Part shown: in pieces, positions 9,871-19,712 of the stretch
How positions within the stretch are numbered: the stretch's first letter is position 1
Layout of the letters: each line of letters starts with the position of its first letter
Assembly: GCF_036226525.1 (NCBI RefSeq)
Contig: NZ_CP108487.1
Coordinates: 3,658,001-3,722,000, forward strand
Reading direction: 5' to 3'
Length of the DNA stretch: 64,000 nt
Source of the DNA: Kribbella sp. NBC_01245
GTDB taxonomy: Bacteria; Actinomycetota; Actinomycetes; Propionibacteriales; Kribbellaceae
Made by a program: the position numbers and the translations under genes
Notes under the pieces: generated by a model
The model's database searches: none
What the model saw: the letters and a program-made list of their open reading frames with translations, nothing else
Told to the model about the DNA's origin: nothing

Positions 9871-12742
9871 CTCGCTTCGTCCCTTCGGGGTCGTAGAGCA
9901 CGGGTGAGGTCACCTCGACCTCGACCAGCCGGTCACCGACCGGCGCCACCAGCACGTCGCCGATCCGGTCCCGGCCGCCCTTGATCAGGGCGAGCGCGAA
10001 CGGGCGCTCCAGCGCCGCGCTGTGATAGCTCGACGTCACGTGCCCGAGCATCGGGACCGGAGCGGACCCGTCGAGTACGCCGTCCGCCGCCGCGACCACC
10101 TGACTGCCTTCCGGAAGCCGGGTGCAACGATCGACGGGCAGCAGGCCGACCAGGTGCTTGCGGTCGGCGCGTTGCGTGTCGGCCCGCGCGTACGAACGCC
10201 GGCCGATGAAGTCCTTCTGCTTCGAGACGACCCATTCCATCCCGGCGTCCTGGGGCGTGACCGTGCCGTCAGTGTCCTGCCCGACGATCGGGTACCCCTT
10301 CTCGGCCCGCAGGACGTGCATCGTCTCCGTGCCGTACGGAGTGATGCCGAGATCCTGACCGGCCGCGTACACCTGCTCCCACACCGATCGGCCGTGGAAG
10401 CCGGCCACGTTGATCTCGAACGCGAGCTCCCCGGAGAACGAGATCCGGCAGATCCGGGCCGGGATCCCCGAAGCGAGTACCGTCTCGCGGAACGTCATGA
10501 ACGGGAACGCCGCGTTCGACACGTCCAGCTCCGGCGCGACCCGCGCGACGACCTCGCGAGACCGAGGACCCACGACGGCGACCGTCGACCACTGCTCGGT
10601 CACCGAGGTGCAGTACACCTCGAGACCGGGCCACTCGGTCTGCAGCCACTCCTCGAGCCAGTCCAGTACGCCGGCCGCGCCACCGGTCGTGGTGGTCATG
10701 AAGTACCGGTCGTCGGCCAGCCGCAGCGTTACGCCGTCGTCGAAGATCATCCCGTCCGGCGTGCACATCACGCCGTACCGCGCCGAACCGACCGGCAGCT
10801 TCTTGAACGCGTTGGTGTAGATGCGGTTCAGGAACTCACCGGCGTCCGGGCCCTCGATCTCGATCTTGCCGAGCGTGGACGCGTCCATCATGCCGACGCC
10901 GGTCCGCGCGGCCCGGCACTCCCGCTCGACCGCGGTGTCGAGGTCCTCCCCCGGCTGCGGGTAGTACCAGGGACGCATCCATTGACCGACGACCTCGAAC
11001 TCCGCGCCCGCCTCGACGTGCCAACTCTGGATCGGCGTGGTCCGCCGCGGGTCGAAGAGCTCGCCGCGTTCCCGGCCGGCGAGCGCGGCGAACGAGACGG
11101 GTGCGTACGGCGCTCTGTACGTCGTGGTGCCGACCGCGCCGACGCCGCCGGCGCCGAGGGCGGCCGAGATGACGCCGATCGCGTTGATTCCCGACGTCTT
11201 CCCCTGATCCTGACCGGTGCCGATCGAGGTGTACCGCTTCACGTGCTCGACGCTGCGCATGCCCGCGCCGGTCGCCCGCCAGACGTCCGCGACCGTCTGG
11301 TCGCGCTGCAGATCCACAAAGTGCTCGTCCCACTCACCGGGTTCGCCGTCGAGACCGGCGATCAGCCAGAGCTGCCGCGTCGGTCCCGCCACTGGCTGGC
11401 GGCTCGACCCACCGATGTCGAGCGGGTCGACCGCGAAGCCGGCGGCCGTCGCTGCTTCGGCACCGGCCACCGAACCCGCGCGCAGTCCTTCGTCGAGCGT
11501 CATCGTGCCCGCCGCCGAACCCACGACCTGCTGGTTCTTCACCACGCTGCCGGGCACGAAGGCGGCCAGTTCGTCGTCCCACCGCAGCGTGCCCTGCCGC
11601 TGGCTGTGCAGGTGCACCACCGGACTCCAACCACCGGAGACGGCCAACAGGTCGGCATCCAGCGTCTCGGCGTACGCGACCTCGTCGGCGTCACCCAGCT
11701 TGCCCACATCGACCTTCGTGAGCAGTCCGGTGGCCGGGTCGGCCTCTGCCCGCTCGACCGTGCTGCCCGGGATGATTCGTACGCCGCTGTCGGATACCTC
11801 GGCCGCCCGCGGGGACAGGTCTGTCCGGGCATCCAGGACGGCGACGACCTCCACGCCGGCGGAGACGAGGTCCTCGACCGTTTCGTAGGCGCTGTCGTTC
11901 GTGGTCGCGACAACCACCTTGCGGCCGGCGACGACGGCGTACCGGTTGAGGTACGTCCGGACCGCGCCCGCCAGGAGCACTCCCGGGGTGTCGTTGCCGG
12001 CGAAGACCAGCGGCCGCTCGTGCGCGCCGGTCGCCAGCACGACCTGACCGGCCCGGATGTGCCACACCCGCTGCCGCGACACCCCGGGGGCCTGCGAGGC
12101 CGGGCGGTCCTCGACCGCGAGCACGTAGTTGTCGTCGTACGAACCGAACGCCAGGGTCCGCGTCCGGACGGTCACCTCCGGCTCGGCCGCGAGTGCCGCG
12201 GCCACCTCCGCCACCCAGTCGATCGCGGGCTTGCCGTCCACGAGTTCAGTGCTTGCCGAGAGCAACGAACCGCCGAGCTCCGGCTGCTCGTCGAGGAGCA
12301 CGACCCGCGCGCCCGAGCGGGCCGCCGACAGCGCCGCGGCGAGACCGGCCGGTCCACCGCCGATGACCAGGACCTCGGTGTGCACGAACAGCTTGTCGTA
12401 CATCGCCGGGTCCGGATCAGGATCGAGTACGCCAAGACCGGACAACATCGACGCGCGGAACCCGTCGACCAACGGACGGATCGTCGCCGGCACCATCGGC
12501 TCGGACTGTTCGCCACCCACCTGGAGCAGCGCGTTCGGCTCCTCCGGACCAGCGGCCACGATGCCACGGGGACGGCCCCGGTAGATCGAGTCACCGACTC
12601 GCACGCGGCCGTTGGCGAGCAACGCGGATGCCACCGTGTCGCCGGGATGGCCGGTGTAGTCGATACCGTCAACAGTGAAGGTCAGCACCGTGCTTCGGTC
12701 GATGCGACCGCCACTCGGGAGCCGGTGGTACTGGCTGCTCAT
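9863..12742 (-). CDS. soxA: Sarcosine oxidase alpha subunit
   Basis: A 959-aa SoxA. The N-terminus ([22 protein letters not shown]) is the small 2Fe-2S-like fold seen in this subunit. An NAD-binding Rossmann domain starts near residue 124 ([21 protein letters not shown]). The C-terminal third is a GcvT-type THF-binding domain ([19 protein letters not shown], then [10 protein letters not shown] and [18 protein letters not shown]). The enzyme converts sarcosine, O2 and THF to glycine, H2O2 and methylene-THF. I chose ATG 12742 because it overlaps the soxD stop (ATGA); the open frame continues about 94 codons upstream inside soxD without homology. Confidence 0.95.
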   Translation of the reverse strand: MSSQYHRLPSGGRIDRSTVLTFTVDGIDYTGHPGDTVASALLANGRVRVGDSIYRGRPRGIVAAGPEEPNALLQVGGEQSEPMVPATIRPLVDGFRASMLSGLGVLDPDPDPAMYDKLFVHTEVLVIGGGPAGLAAALSAARSGARVVLLDEQPELGGSLLSASTELVDGKPAIDWVAEVAAALAAEPEVTVRTRTLAFGSYDDNYVLAVEDRPASQAPGVSRQRVWHIRAGQVVLATGAHERPLVFAGNDTPGVLLAGAVRTYLNRYAVVAGRKVVVATTNDSAYETVEDLVSAGVEVVAVLDARTDLSPRAAEVSDSGVRIIPGSTVERAEADPATGLLTKVDVGKLGDADEVAYAETLDADLLAVSGGWSPVVHLHSQRQGTLRWDDELAAFVPGSVVKNQQVVGSAAGTMTLDEGLRAGSVAGAEAATAAGFAVDPLDIGGSSRQPVAGPTRQLWLIAGLDGEPGEWDEHFVDLQRDQTVADVWRATGAGMRSVEHVKRYTSIGTGQDQGKTSGINAIGVISAALGAGGVGAVGTTTYRAPYAPVSFAALAGRERGELFDPRRTTPIQSWHVEAGAEFEVVGQWMRPWYYPQPGEDLDTAVERECRAARTGVGMMDASTLGKIEIEGPDAGEFLNRIYTNAFKKLPVGSARYGVMCTPDGMIFDDGVTLRLADDRYFMTTTTGGAAGVLDWLEEWLQTEWPGLEVYCTSVTEQWSTVAVVGPRSREVVARVAPELDVSNAAFPFMTFRETVLASGIPARICRISFSGELAFEINVAGFHGRSVWEQVYAAGQDLGITPYGTETMHVLRAEKGYPIVGQDTDGTVTPQDAGMEWVVSKQKDFIGRRSYARADTQRADRKHLVGLLPVDRCTRLPEGSQVVAAADGVLDGSAPVPMLGHVTSSYHSAALERPFALALIKGGRDRIGDVLVAPVGDRLVEVEVTSPVLYDPEGTKRDG

Positions 12743-13044
12743 CGCTGGCCTCCTGCTGCGACGCCCATGCCGAGGTCGGGCCGCGGCTCGGTGTTCGTGT
12801 AGACGGCCAGGACCTCGTAGGTCCGGGTGTCGCGGACGACGTTGAACCACCGACGGCAGCCGACACTGTGAACCCACCGTTCGGCGAAGGGACCCTTCGG
12901 GTTGTCGCGGAAGAACAGATACTCCGCCCACTCCTCGTCGGCGAGGGCACTCGGGTCCTCGGGGTACGGGACATGGGCCTGGCCGCCGTAGTGGTACTCG
13001 GTCTCGTCCCGCGGTCCGCACCACGGGCAGTTCAGCTGCAGCAT
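12739..13044 (-). CDS. soxD: Sarcosine oxidase delta subunit
   Basis: A 101-aa zinc-binding SoxD. The four expected ligands are in place: Cys6 and Cys9 (NCPWCG), then His59 and Cys63 (HSVGC). The rest matches the small delta subunit ([32 protein letters not shown]). It is translationally coupled to soxA by a 4-nt overlap and lies 19 nt after soxB. Confidence 0.95.
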   Translation of the reverse strand: MLQLNCPWCGPRDETEYHYGGQAHVPYPEDPSALADEEWAEYLFFRDNPKGPFAERWVHSVGCRRWFNVVRDTRTYEVLAVYTNTEPRPDLGMGVAAGGQR

Positions 13045-13063
13045 CGCAGGTGCTCCTTCGGGA

Positions 13064-14281
13064 TCAGTGGGCGACGCCGGCGGCGCCGTGTTCGTCGATG
13101 AGGGCGCCGGTGGTGAACCGCTCCAGCCCGAACGGGCGGTTCAGTTCGTGCGGCTCGCCGGTGGCCATCGTGTGCGCCATCACCCAGCCGGCCGACGGCG
13201 TCGCCTTGAAGCCGCCGGTGCCCCAGCCGCAGTTGACGTACAGGTTCTCCACCGGGGTGGCCCCGATGATCGGCGAGGCGTCCGGGGTGACGTCGACGAT
13301 CCCGCCCCAGGTTCGCAGCAGGTGCGCCCGGGCGAAGATCGGGAAGAGCTCGATCGCGGCCGCCATCTGCCGCTCGATCACGTGGAACGAGCCGCGCTGG
13401 CCGTACCCGTTGTAGGCATCGACGCCGGCGCCCATGACGAGCTCACCCTTGTGGGCCTGGGAGACGTACACGTGGACGTAGTTCGACATCACCACGGTCG
13501 GGTGGACCGGCTCGTAGAGCTCGGACACCAACGCCTGCAGGGGATGCGACTGCACCGGCAACCGGAAGCCCGCCTTCTCGGCGAGCACGCTGCTGTGGCC
13601 GGCCGCGACCAGACCGACCAGACCGGCGTTGATCCGCCCGCGCGTGGTGTCGACCCCGACGACCCTGTTGCCGTCCTTGACGAACCCGGTCACCTCGCAG
13701 TGCTGGATGATGTCCACACCCATCGCGTCACAGGCCCGCGCGAACGCCCAGGCGACGTGGTCGTGCTTGGCGATTCCGGCCCGCGGCTGGAAGGTCGCGC
13801 CGAGGACCGGGTAGCGCAGCTCGGGCGAGACGTTGATGATCGGGCAGACCTTCGCGACCTCGTCCGGCTCCAGCCATTCGGCGTCGACGCGGTTCAGCCG
13901 GTTCGCCTCGACCCGGCGGACCGAGTCGCGGACGTCCTGGAGCGTGTGGGCGAGGTTCAGGACTCCGCGCTGGCTGAACAGGAAGTCGTAGTCCAGCTCG
14001 GCCGGCAACAGCTCCCACAGCTTGAGCGCGTACTCGTAGATCGCCGCACTCTCGTCCCACAGGTAGTTGGACCGGATGATCGTGGTGTTGCGAGCCATGT
14101 TCCCGCCCGCGAGCCAGCCCTTCTCCAGTACGGCGATGTTGGTCAGGCCGTGGTTGCGGGCCAGGTAGTACGCCGTAGCCAGGCCATGACCACCACCGCC
14201 GATCACGATGGCGTCGTACGACGACTTGGGATTCGGATCCCGCCAGAGCCAGGCGGGGTGCTCCGGAAGCTGCTTGGCCAT
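13064..14281 (-). CDS. soxB: Sarcosine oxidase beta subunit
   Basis: A 405-aa FAD/FMN subunit that carries the sarcosine-oxidising site. The FAD motif is [19 protein letters not shown] (about 23-41). His173 in [12 protein letters not shown] sits at the position that binds FMN covalently in characterised heterotetrameric enzymes. Other family blocks are [22 protein letters not shown] and the C-terminal [19 protein letters not shown]. The start ATG 14281 overlaps the glyA stop by 1 nt. The gene order soxB-soxD-soxA-soxG after glyA is the standard actinobacterial arrangement. Confidence 0.96.
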   Translation of the reverse strand: MAKQLPEHPAWLWRDPNPKSSYDAIVIGGGGHGLATAYYLARNHGLTNIAVLEKGWLAGGNMARNTTIIRSNYLWDESAAIYEYALKLWELLPAELDYDFLFSQRGVLNLAHTLQDVRDSVRRVEANRLNRVDAEWLEPDEVAKVCPIINVSPELRYPVLGATFQPRAGIAKHDHVAWAFARACDAMGVDIIQHCEVTGFVKDGNRVVGVDTTRGRINAGLVGLVAAGHSSVLAEKAGFRLPVQSHPLQALVSELYEPVHPTVVMSNYVHVYVSQAHKGELVMGAGVDAYNGYGQRGSFHVIERQMAAAIELFPIFARAHLLRTWGGIVDVTPDASPIIGATPVENLYVNCGWGTGGFKATPSAGWVMAHTMATGEPHELNRPFGLERFTTGALIDEHGAAGVAH

Positions 14282-15573
14282 CAGTCCTCCTGCGGCGGGT
14301 ACAACGGGAACTTGGACGCGAGAGCCTCGACCCGGCGGCGAAGTTCGACCGGATCGCCGGACCCGGTCAGCGCGGCGGCGATGATGCCCGCGACCTCCTC
14401 GAACGCCGCGGCGCCGAAACCTCGGGTCGCCAGCGCCGGGGTGCCGATCCGCAGACCGGACGACACCATCGGCGGTCGCGGGTCGAACGGTACGGCATTG
14501 CGGTTCACGGTGATCCCGATCTCGTGCAGCCGGTCCTCGCCCTGCTGCCCGTCGAGCTCGGAGTCACGCAGGTCGACCAGGACCAGGTGTACGTCGGTGC
14601 CGCCGGTCAGGACCGAGATACCGGCCACGCTGACATCCGGCGCCGACAACCGGCGGGCGAGCAGCTTCGCACCCTCGAGCGTGCGCTCCTGACGGTCCCG
14701 GAACTCCGCGGAAGCGGCCAGCTTGAACGCCACCGCCTTGGCCGCGATCACGTGCTCGAGCGGACCACCCTGCTGCCCCGGGAAGACCGCGGAGTTGATC
14801 TTCTTGGCCAGCTCGGCCCTGCTCAGGATCACCCCGCCCCGCGGGCCGCCCAGCGTCTTGTGGGTCGTGGTGGTGACCACGTCGGCGTACGGCACCGGGC
14901 TGGGGTGCAGACCGGTGGCGACCAGACCGGCGAAGTGCGCCATGTCGACCATCAGGTAGGCGCCGACCAGATCCGCGATCCGGCGGAACTCGGCGAAGTC
15001 GAGTTGCCGCGGGTACGCCGACCAGCCGGCCACGATCATCTTCGGCCGGTGCTCCAGGGCCAGCCGCTCGACCTCGGCCATGTCGATCCGGAAGTCGTCG
15101 GCCGACACCTGGTACGGCACCACCTTGTACAGCTTGCCGGAGAAGTTGATCCGCATGCCGTGGGTGAGGTGACCACCGTGGGCCAGGTCCAGCCCGAGGA
15201 TCGTGTCGCCCGGGTCGAGCAGCGCGAACATCGCGGCCGCGTTCGCCTGCGCGCCGGAGTGCGGCTGGACGTTCGCCGCCTCTGCGCCGAACAGCGCCTT
15301 GACCCGGTCGATGGCGAGCTGCTCGACCACGTCCACGTGTTCGCAGCCGCCGTAGTACCGACGGCCCGGGTAACCCTCGGCGTACTTGTTCGTGAGCACC
15401 GATCCCTGGGCCTGCATGACCGCCCGCGGCGCGAAGTTCTCGGAGGCGATCATCTCCAGCGTGTTCTGCTGGCGGCGCAGTTCGTCCGCGACGGCGGCGG
15501 CGATCTCCGGGTCGAAGTCGGCCAGGCTGCGGTCCAGGACGGTCTCGGCCAGTGCGGTGCTGTTCGTCGTCAT
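14281..15573 (-). CDS. glyA: Serine hydroxymethyltransferase
   Basis: A 430-aa PLP enzyme that interconverts glycine plus methylene-THF with serine plus THF. Key blocks are [55 protein letters not shown] and the PLP-lysine region [14 protein letters not shown] (Lys239). ATG 15573 is preferred over an in-frame upstream start because AGGAGA lies close by and the protein then has the usual length. It sits 11 nt after the Rieske oxygenase gene. In this cluster it consumes the two products of sarcosine oxidase to make serine; it may be an extra copy beside a housekeeping glyA elsewhere. Confidence 0.96.
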   Translation of the reverse strand: MTTNSTALAETVLDRSLADFDPEIAAAVADELRRQQNTLEMIASENFAPRAVMQAQGSVLTNKYAEGYPGRRYYGGCEHVDVVEQLAIDRVKALFGAEAANVQPHSGAQANAAAMFALLDPGDTILGLDLAHGGHLTHGMRINFSGKLYKVVPYQVSADDFRIDMAEVERLALEHRPKMIVAGWSAYPRQLDFAEFRRIADLVGAYLMVDMAHFAGLVATGLHPSPVPYADVVTTTTHKTLGGPRGGVILSRAELAKKINSAVFPGQQGGPLEHVIAAKAVAFKLAASAEFRDRQERTLEGAKLLARRLSAPDVSVAGISVLTGGTDVHLVLVDLRDSELDGQQGEDRLHEIGITVNRNAVPFDPRPPMVSSGLRIGTPALATRGFGAAAFEEVAGIIAAALTGSGDPVELRRRVEALASKFPLYPPQED

Positions 15574-15584
15574 CAGGTTCTCCT

Positions 15585-16721
15585 TCAGCTGCGGGGCTTG
15601 AGCGAGTCGAGGACCCACTGGTGGAACTCGGCGATGTGATGCTCGCTCGGCACCAAGACCCCACCTGCTGCGTACATCCGCGAGTCGGTGGCGTCCTGGC
15701 AGCGCTCGCAGGCCTCGAAGTCCTGCTGGTTGACCCGGTGGAAGAGCTCCACCGACTTGCTCAGGTCTTTGCCTTCGGCAACGACGTTCGGCAGGTACAG
15801 CCAGTCACACTCGACCACCGTGTGGTCGGGGGCGAGCGGGAACATCCGGTGGATGATCACGTGGTCGGGGACCAGGTTGATGAAGACCTGCGGCCGGATC
15901 GTCACGGCGTAGTAGCGGCGGTCCTGGTCGTCGGAGATGCCCGGGATCCGGTCCAGGCCCTCGGAGCCGTCGACCGTGAATCCCTTGACGTCATCGCCGA
16001 ACAGCGCGCCGTGCCCGACGAAGTACTGTGCCGCGAAGCCGTCGGCGAACTCCGGCAGTACCTCGGTGAGCTCCGGGTGGATGGTCGCGCAGTGGTAGCA
16101 CTCCATGAAATTCTCGATGATCAGCTTCCAGTTGGCTTTCACGTCATACGTGATCCGCCGGCCCAGCTCGAGGTTCTCGATCCCATAGTGCTCGAGCGCC
16201 TCGACGTCGCCGAGGCGGGTCAGTACCGCGCCGACCACGGTCTCCTCGAACGACGGCGCCTCCTCGGCGAGGCAGACCCAGATGTAGCCGAGCCACTCGC
16301 GGACGTGGACCTTGCGCAGGCCGTACTCGACCCGGTCGATGTCCGGCATCTTGGTCAGGTTCGGGGCGGCGATCAGCTTGCCGTCGAGGTCGTAGGTCCA
16401 GGCGTGGTACGGGCACTGGAAGGCCCGTTGGGTCTCGCCGGACTCCTCGGTGCACAGCTTGGCGCCGCGGTGCCGGCAGATGTTGAAGAACGCCCGCGCC
16501 TCACCGCGGCGGGAGCGGCTGATCAGGATGCTCTCGCGGCCGATCTGGACGGTCCGGAAGGCGCCCGGCTTCGCGATGTCACCCGAGCGGACCGCGCAGA
16601 ACCAGAGCTGCTCGAACAGCACCTCCTGCTCGCGAGCGAACAGGTCGGGGTCCGAATACGCCGCACCCGGCAGGGTCGGCAGGAAACTGTCAGGGAGGGT
16701 CTTGTTCTCGGTGACGGTCAT
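15585..16721 (-). CDS. Rieske non-heme iron oxygenase, probable glycine betaine N-demethylase
   Basis: A 378-aa oxygenase alpha subunit. The Rieske cluster ligands are Cys82-x-His84 (CRHRG) and Cys103-x2-His106 (CPYHAW). The mononuclear iron region is [22 protein letters not shown], with His210 and His215. Overall it resembles the GbcA/stachydrine-demethylase group, which oxidatively removes an N-methyl group and releases formaldehyde. Its place just after dimethylglycine oxidase and before glyA and soxBDAG argues for glycine betaine as substrate; no proline-betaine genes are nearby. ATG 16721 has GGAG 6 nt upstream. No reductase gene is adjacent, so electrons likely come from the ferredoxin/reductase pair at 750-2260. 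Confidence 0.85.
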   Translation of the reverse strand: MTVTENKTLPDSFLPTLPGAAYSDPDLFAREQEVLFEQLWFCAVRSGDIAKPGAFRTVQIGRESILISRSRRGEARAFFNICRHRGAKLCTEESGETQRAFQCPYHAWTYDLDGKLIAAPNLTKMPDIDRVEYGLRKVHVREWLGYIWVCLAEEAPSFEETVVGAVLTRLGDVEALEHYGIENLELGRRITYDVKANWKLIIENFMECYHCATIHPELTEVLPEFADGFAAQYFVGHGALFGDDVKGFTVDGSEGLDRIPGISDDQDRRYYAVTIRPQVFINLVPDHVIIHRMFPLAPDHTVVECDWLYLPNVVAEGKDLSKSVELFHRVNQQDFEACERCQDATDSRMYAAGGVLVPSEHHIAEFHQWVLDSLKPRS

Positions 16722-16762
16722 GGAGACTCCTTGCGCGATGAATCGGAAACGTCGATCGGGGG

Positions 16763-19201
16763 TCAGCCGCGGAGGCGGGTCATCTTCGGGTCGAACAGCG
16801 GCTCGGCCGTGACGACGGCCTGCACCCGGTGGTCGAAGTAGCCGATCTCGACCGGTGTCCCGGGGGTGGCGGCCTCGATCGGCAGCCAGGCGTAGGCGAT
16901 GCCCTTGCCGATCGTGTAGCCGTAGGCCGCGCTGGTGACGTACCCGGCCGGGCGCCCGTCGACGAAGACCGGTTCCTTGCCGGCGACGACGTCGACCGGG
17001 TCGTCGATGGTCAGGCAGGCGAGCGTGCGAGTCTGGTTCTCCTTGCGGCGCAGCAGGGCATCGCGGCCGATGAAGTCACCCTTGTCGAGCTTCACGGCGA
17101 AGCCCACGCCGGCCTCGTACGGGTCGTGCTCGAAGGTCATGTCCGCACCGAAGGACCGGTAGCCCTTCTCCAGCCGCAGGCTGTTGAACGCCGCGCGGCC
17201 GGCAGCGATGATGCCGTGCTCCCGGCCTGCCTGCCAGATCGAGTCCCAGAGCCGGAGCCCGAGGTCGGCGCTGGTGTAGAGCTCCCAGCCGAGCTCACCG
17301 ACGTACGAGAGCCGCATCGCGGTGACCGGGACGTTGCCGATGCTGAACCGGGCGGCACGGAAGTACTTCAGACCGGTGTTCGTCAGGTCCGCGTCGGTCA
17401 GCTTGCCGAGCACCTCGCGGGCCTTCGGGCCCCACAGGCCGATACAGCATGTGCCCGGCGTGATGTCGGTGACGACGACCGACCCGTCGCCGGGCAGGAA
17501 GCGGTTGAACCAGTCCTCGTCGAGCGCGCCGTTGGCACCGACCTGGTACTCGTTCCGGCCGAGACGCGCGATGGTGACGTCACTGCGGATGCCACCGTCG
17601 ACGTCGAGCAAGAGGGTGTAGACGACCGACCCGACGGACTTGTCGACATCACCGGTCGCGAGCCGCTGCAGGAATGCGGTGGCACCAGGGCCCTTCACCG
17701 ACAACCGCTTCAACGCCGTCATGTCGTACATCGCGACGCCCTCGCGGGTGGCCCGGGCCTCAGCACCGGCCACCGGCGACCAGTAGCGCGCGGCCCAGTC
17801 GTTCGGCTCCGGTACGTCGTACCGCTCGAGGAGGTCCTTGTTGGCGTCGTACCACTGCGGCCGCTCCCAGCCGGTGGCCGGCAGGAAGTAGGCGTCGAGC
17901 TCCAGCTGGCGCGGGTAGAACGGCGAGGTGCGGACCGCACGCGGCGAGTCCATCGGCTGGAGCGGGTGCAGGATGTCGTACACCTCGACGAAGTTCTGGC
18001 AGTCGCGTTCGAGAACGTACTCCGGGACGAGTTGATAGTCCTCGAACCTGTTCACGTCGAACTCGTGCAGGTCGAAGCTCTCGCTGTACCCGTTGGCCAG
18101 CCACTCGGCCACCGCCCGGCCGACGCCGGCGGAGTGCGTCACCCAGACCGCCTCCGCGACCCAGAAGCCGGACAGCTCGGGCGACTCGCCGAGCAGCGGC
18201 ATGCCGTCCGGCGTGAAGGAGAAGACGCCGTTGATCCCCTCCTCGATCTTCGCGTCCGCCGTCGACGGGAGCAGAGCCTGCGTCTCGTCCCAGGCGGGCG
18301 CGAAGTCGTCGGGGGTGAACTCGAGGACCGACGGCATCACGTCGGCCTCGTCGACTGCGACCAGGTCGTTCGCGTCGATCGGCATCGGGCGGTGGCCGTA
18401 GTAGCCGATCCCGAGCTGGTCGTAGCGGTCGCGGTAGTAGAGGTCCGCGTCCTGGTGCCGGAGGATCGGGCGGACCGCTTCCTCGGTCTGGCCGGCCAAT
18501 GCCGGGACGGGGCCGGTCCAGGCAAGCTGATGGGCCAGCGGGGTCAGCGGAAGTCGCATGCCGGCCAGGGCCGCGACCTTCGGGCCCCAGATCCCGGCGC
18601 AGCACACGACGACATCGGCCGGGATCTCGCCGTGGTTGGTCTCGAGCCCGACGACCCTGCCGTCCTCGACCGAGATCCCAGTGACCTCGTGGCGCGGCAG
18701 GAACCGCACACCGCGGCCCTTCGCCCGTTCGATCTGCGCCTCGACCGCCCACAGTGCCTTGGCCACACCGTCGGTCGGGCAGTGCAGTCCGCCGAGCACC
18801 CGGTCGCGGTCGACCAGCGGGTGCAACTCGACGCAGCGATCCGCATCGACGACCTCCGCCTCGACACCCCAGGACGTGAGCCAGCCGTGCCGACGGTGGA
18901 TCTCGGCCAGTCGCTCCGGCGTCGTCGCGATCTCGAGGCCCCCGACCTGGAGAAAGCAGGACTGCCCCTCGTGCTCGAGCTCGACGAACTTCTCGACCGT
19001 GTATCGAGCCAGATCAGTCAGGGCCTTGGAACCGCTGGCCTGGAAGACGAGCCCGGGCGCGTGCGAGGTCGAGCCGCCGGTGGCTGGCAGGTCGCCCTGG
19101 TCGAGCACGACGATGTCCGTCCAGCCGAGTGCGGACAGCTCATCCGCAAGCGCCGCGCCGACGACTCCGGCTCCGATGATGGCGGTTCGACGTCCGACCA
19201 T
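16763..19201 (-). CDS. Dimethylglycine oxidase/dehydrogenase (FAD plus GcvT-type folate domains)
   Basis: An 812-aa two-part enzyme. The N-terminal half is a DAO-type flavin amine oxidase: AIIGAGVVGAALADEL at the N-terminus, then GGSTSHAPGLVFQ, where His47 matches the histidine that holds FAD covalently in dimethylglycine oxidase. The C-terminal half is a THF-binding GcvT-like module (GVAMYDMTALKRLSVKGPG, LRLSYVGELGWELYTSADLG-like, ending LFDPKMTRLRG). Length and motifs match Arthrobacter dimethylglycine oxidase (about 830 aa) closely. It should convert dimethylglycine to sarcosine with methylene-THF or formaldehyde. It is the first gene of the minus-strand unit, with a dyad pair just upstream. 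Confidence 0.92.
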   Translation of the reverse strand: MVGRRTAIIGAGVVGAALADELSALGWTDIVVLDQGDLPATGGSTSHAPGLVFQASGSKALTDLARYTVEKFVELEHEGQSCFLQVGGLEIATTPERLAEIHRRHGWLTSWGVEAEVVDADRCVELHPLVDRDRVLGGLHCPTDGVAKALWAVEAQIERAKGRGVRFLPRHEVTGISVEDGRVVGLETNHGEIPADVVVCCAGIWGPKVAALAGMRLPLTPLAHQLAWTGPVPALAGQTEEAVRPILRHQDADLYYRDRYDQLGIGYYGHRPMPIDANDLVAVDEADVMPSVLEFTPDDFAPAWDETQALLPSTADAKIEEGINGVFSFTPDGMPLLGESPELSGFWVAEAVWVTHSAGVGRAVAEWLANGYSESFDLHEFDVNRFEDYQLVPEYVLERDCQNFVEVYDILHPLQPMDSPRAVRTSPFYPRQLELDAYFLPATGWERPQWYDANKDLLERYDVPEPNDWAARYWSPVAGAEARATREGVAMYDMTALKRLSVKGPGATAFLQRLATGDVDKSVGSVVYTLLLDVDGGIRSDVTIARLGRNEYQVGANGALDEDWFNRFLPGDGSVVVTDITPGTCCIGLWGPKAREVLGKLTDADLTNTGLKYFRAARFSIGNVPVTAMRLSYVGELGWELYTSADLGLRLWDSIWQAGREHGIIAAGRAAFNSLRLEKGYRSFGADMTFEHDPYEAGVGFAVKLDKGDFIGRDALLRRKENQTRTLACLTIDDPVDVVAGKEPVFVDGRPAGYVTSAAYGYTIGKGIAYAWLPIEAATPGTPVEIGYFDHRVQAVVTAEPLFDPKMTRLRG

Positions 19202-19217
19202 TCCGAGACCTCCCGTG

Positions 19218-19251
19218 TTGCGTATCCTGCATTCGATTGCGACACAAGCAA
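19218..19251. promoter_or_regulatory. Candidate IclR operator pair upstream of the dimethylglycine oxidase unit
   Basis: Read on the minus strand, TTGCTTG-T-GTCGCAA (19251-19237) and ATGCAGG-A-TACGCAA (19232-19218) have centres exactly 19 bp apart, as at 2275-2308 and 5209-5242. Each keeps one good half-site (nnCGCAA or TACGCAA) and one degenerate half. Confidence 0.5.
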
Positions 19252-19358
19252 CAATGCAGTGGGACCCGCGAGGCCGTCAAGACCTCCGACACCAAAGATT
19301 CCGGTGCTCGGTGTGTGCCTCGCGATGCAAGGCCTGGTGACGTCATACGGCGGGACGG

Positions 19359-19568
19359 TTGAGCGGATCTCGGGTCTGGCCCGACGGCGACGGTTTCGTC
19401 ATTCTCGACGTCTGGCGCACTGAAGCTGATGCCCGCGCCTTCCTGGAATCTGTAGTGCATCCCGTCATGGCGAAGATCGGCTCGATGGTTGGTCTCCTGG
19501 TCCTGGCCAAGCCGAAGCCCACAAAGACAGCCAGCAGCCGGGGCAAGACAGCGCTGTATGCCACTTAG
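19359..19568 (+). pseudogene. Fragment resembling the C-terminal half of an antibiotic-biosynthesis-monooxygenase-like (ABM) protein
   Basis: The frame reads DGDGFVILDVWRTEADARAF and continues with a VVHPVMAKIG-like ending. This is the pattern of the last strand-helix part of small ABM/dabb-like proteins. The only start in frame is TTG 19359 without a ribosome site, and the N-terminal half of the domain is missing. I read it as a decayed remnant; the family call is by eye and tentative. Confidence 0.35.
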
Positions 19569-19570
19569 CG

Positions 19571-19676
19571 TCGAGAAGCTCCCCAGGGTGGTGTTCTCCC
19601 ACTCGTCACGGCCGGAGGTCCGGTAGTCGGTGAGCACGCGGTCAAGGAAGGTGGCGAACTCCGTCTCGGCTCGACA
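19571..19676 (-). pseudogene. Remnant similar to DUF7660 proteins
   Basis: The minus strand reads AETEFATFLDRVLTDYRTSG and then RDEWENTTLGSF, close to the FLxxLxxDxxxxxxEWENxTLxxFL pattern of DUF7660 proteins. A TGA directly precedes the fragment (19679-19677), there is no start, and the similarity ends after LGSF. It is therefore a broken piece, overlapping no intact gene. Confidence 0.35.
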
Positions 19677-19712
19677 TCACGGATGCGTCTGGTCTCTGTG
19701 GTCAAATCAGTC

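Noticed and set aside
7841..9907. 688-aa plus-strand frame
   Set aside because: It runs antisense to sdaA and soxG, which are certain. Its Arg/Asp/Gly/Val-rich text without motifs is the usual GC-rich shadow.
10022..12802. 926-aa plus-strand frame
   Set aside because: Antisense shadow of soxA with no domain pattern.
12743..13024. 94-residue N-terminal extension of SoxA
   Set aside because: It lies inside soxD and has no homology to the subunit; ATG 12742 with ATGA coupling is a better start.
16731..16745. TTGCGCG-A-TGAATCG as a further IclR site before the Rieske oxygenase gene
   Set aside because: Only one half-site fits, there is no partner 19 bp away, and the position is inside an operon with a 41-nt gap.
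16829..19423. 864-aa plus-strand frame
   Set aside because: Antisense shadow of the dimethylglycine oxidase gene.
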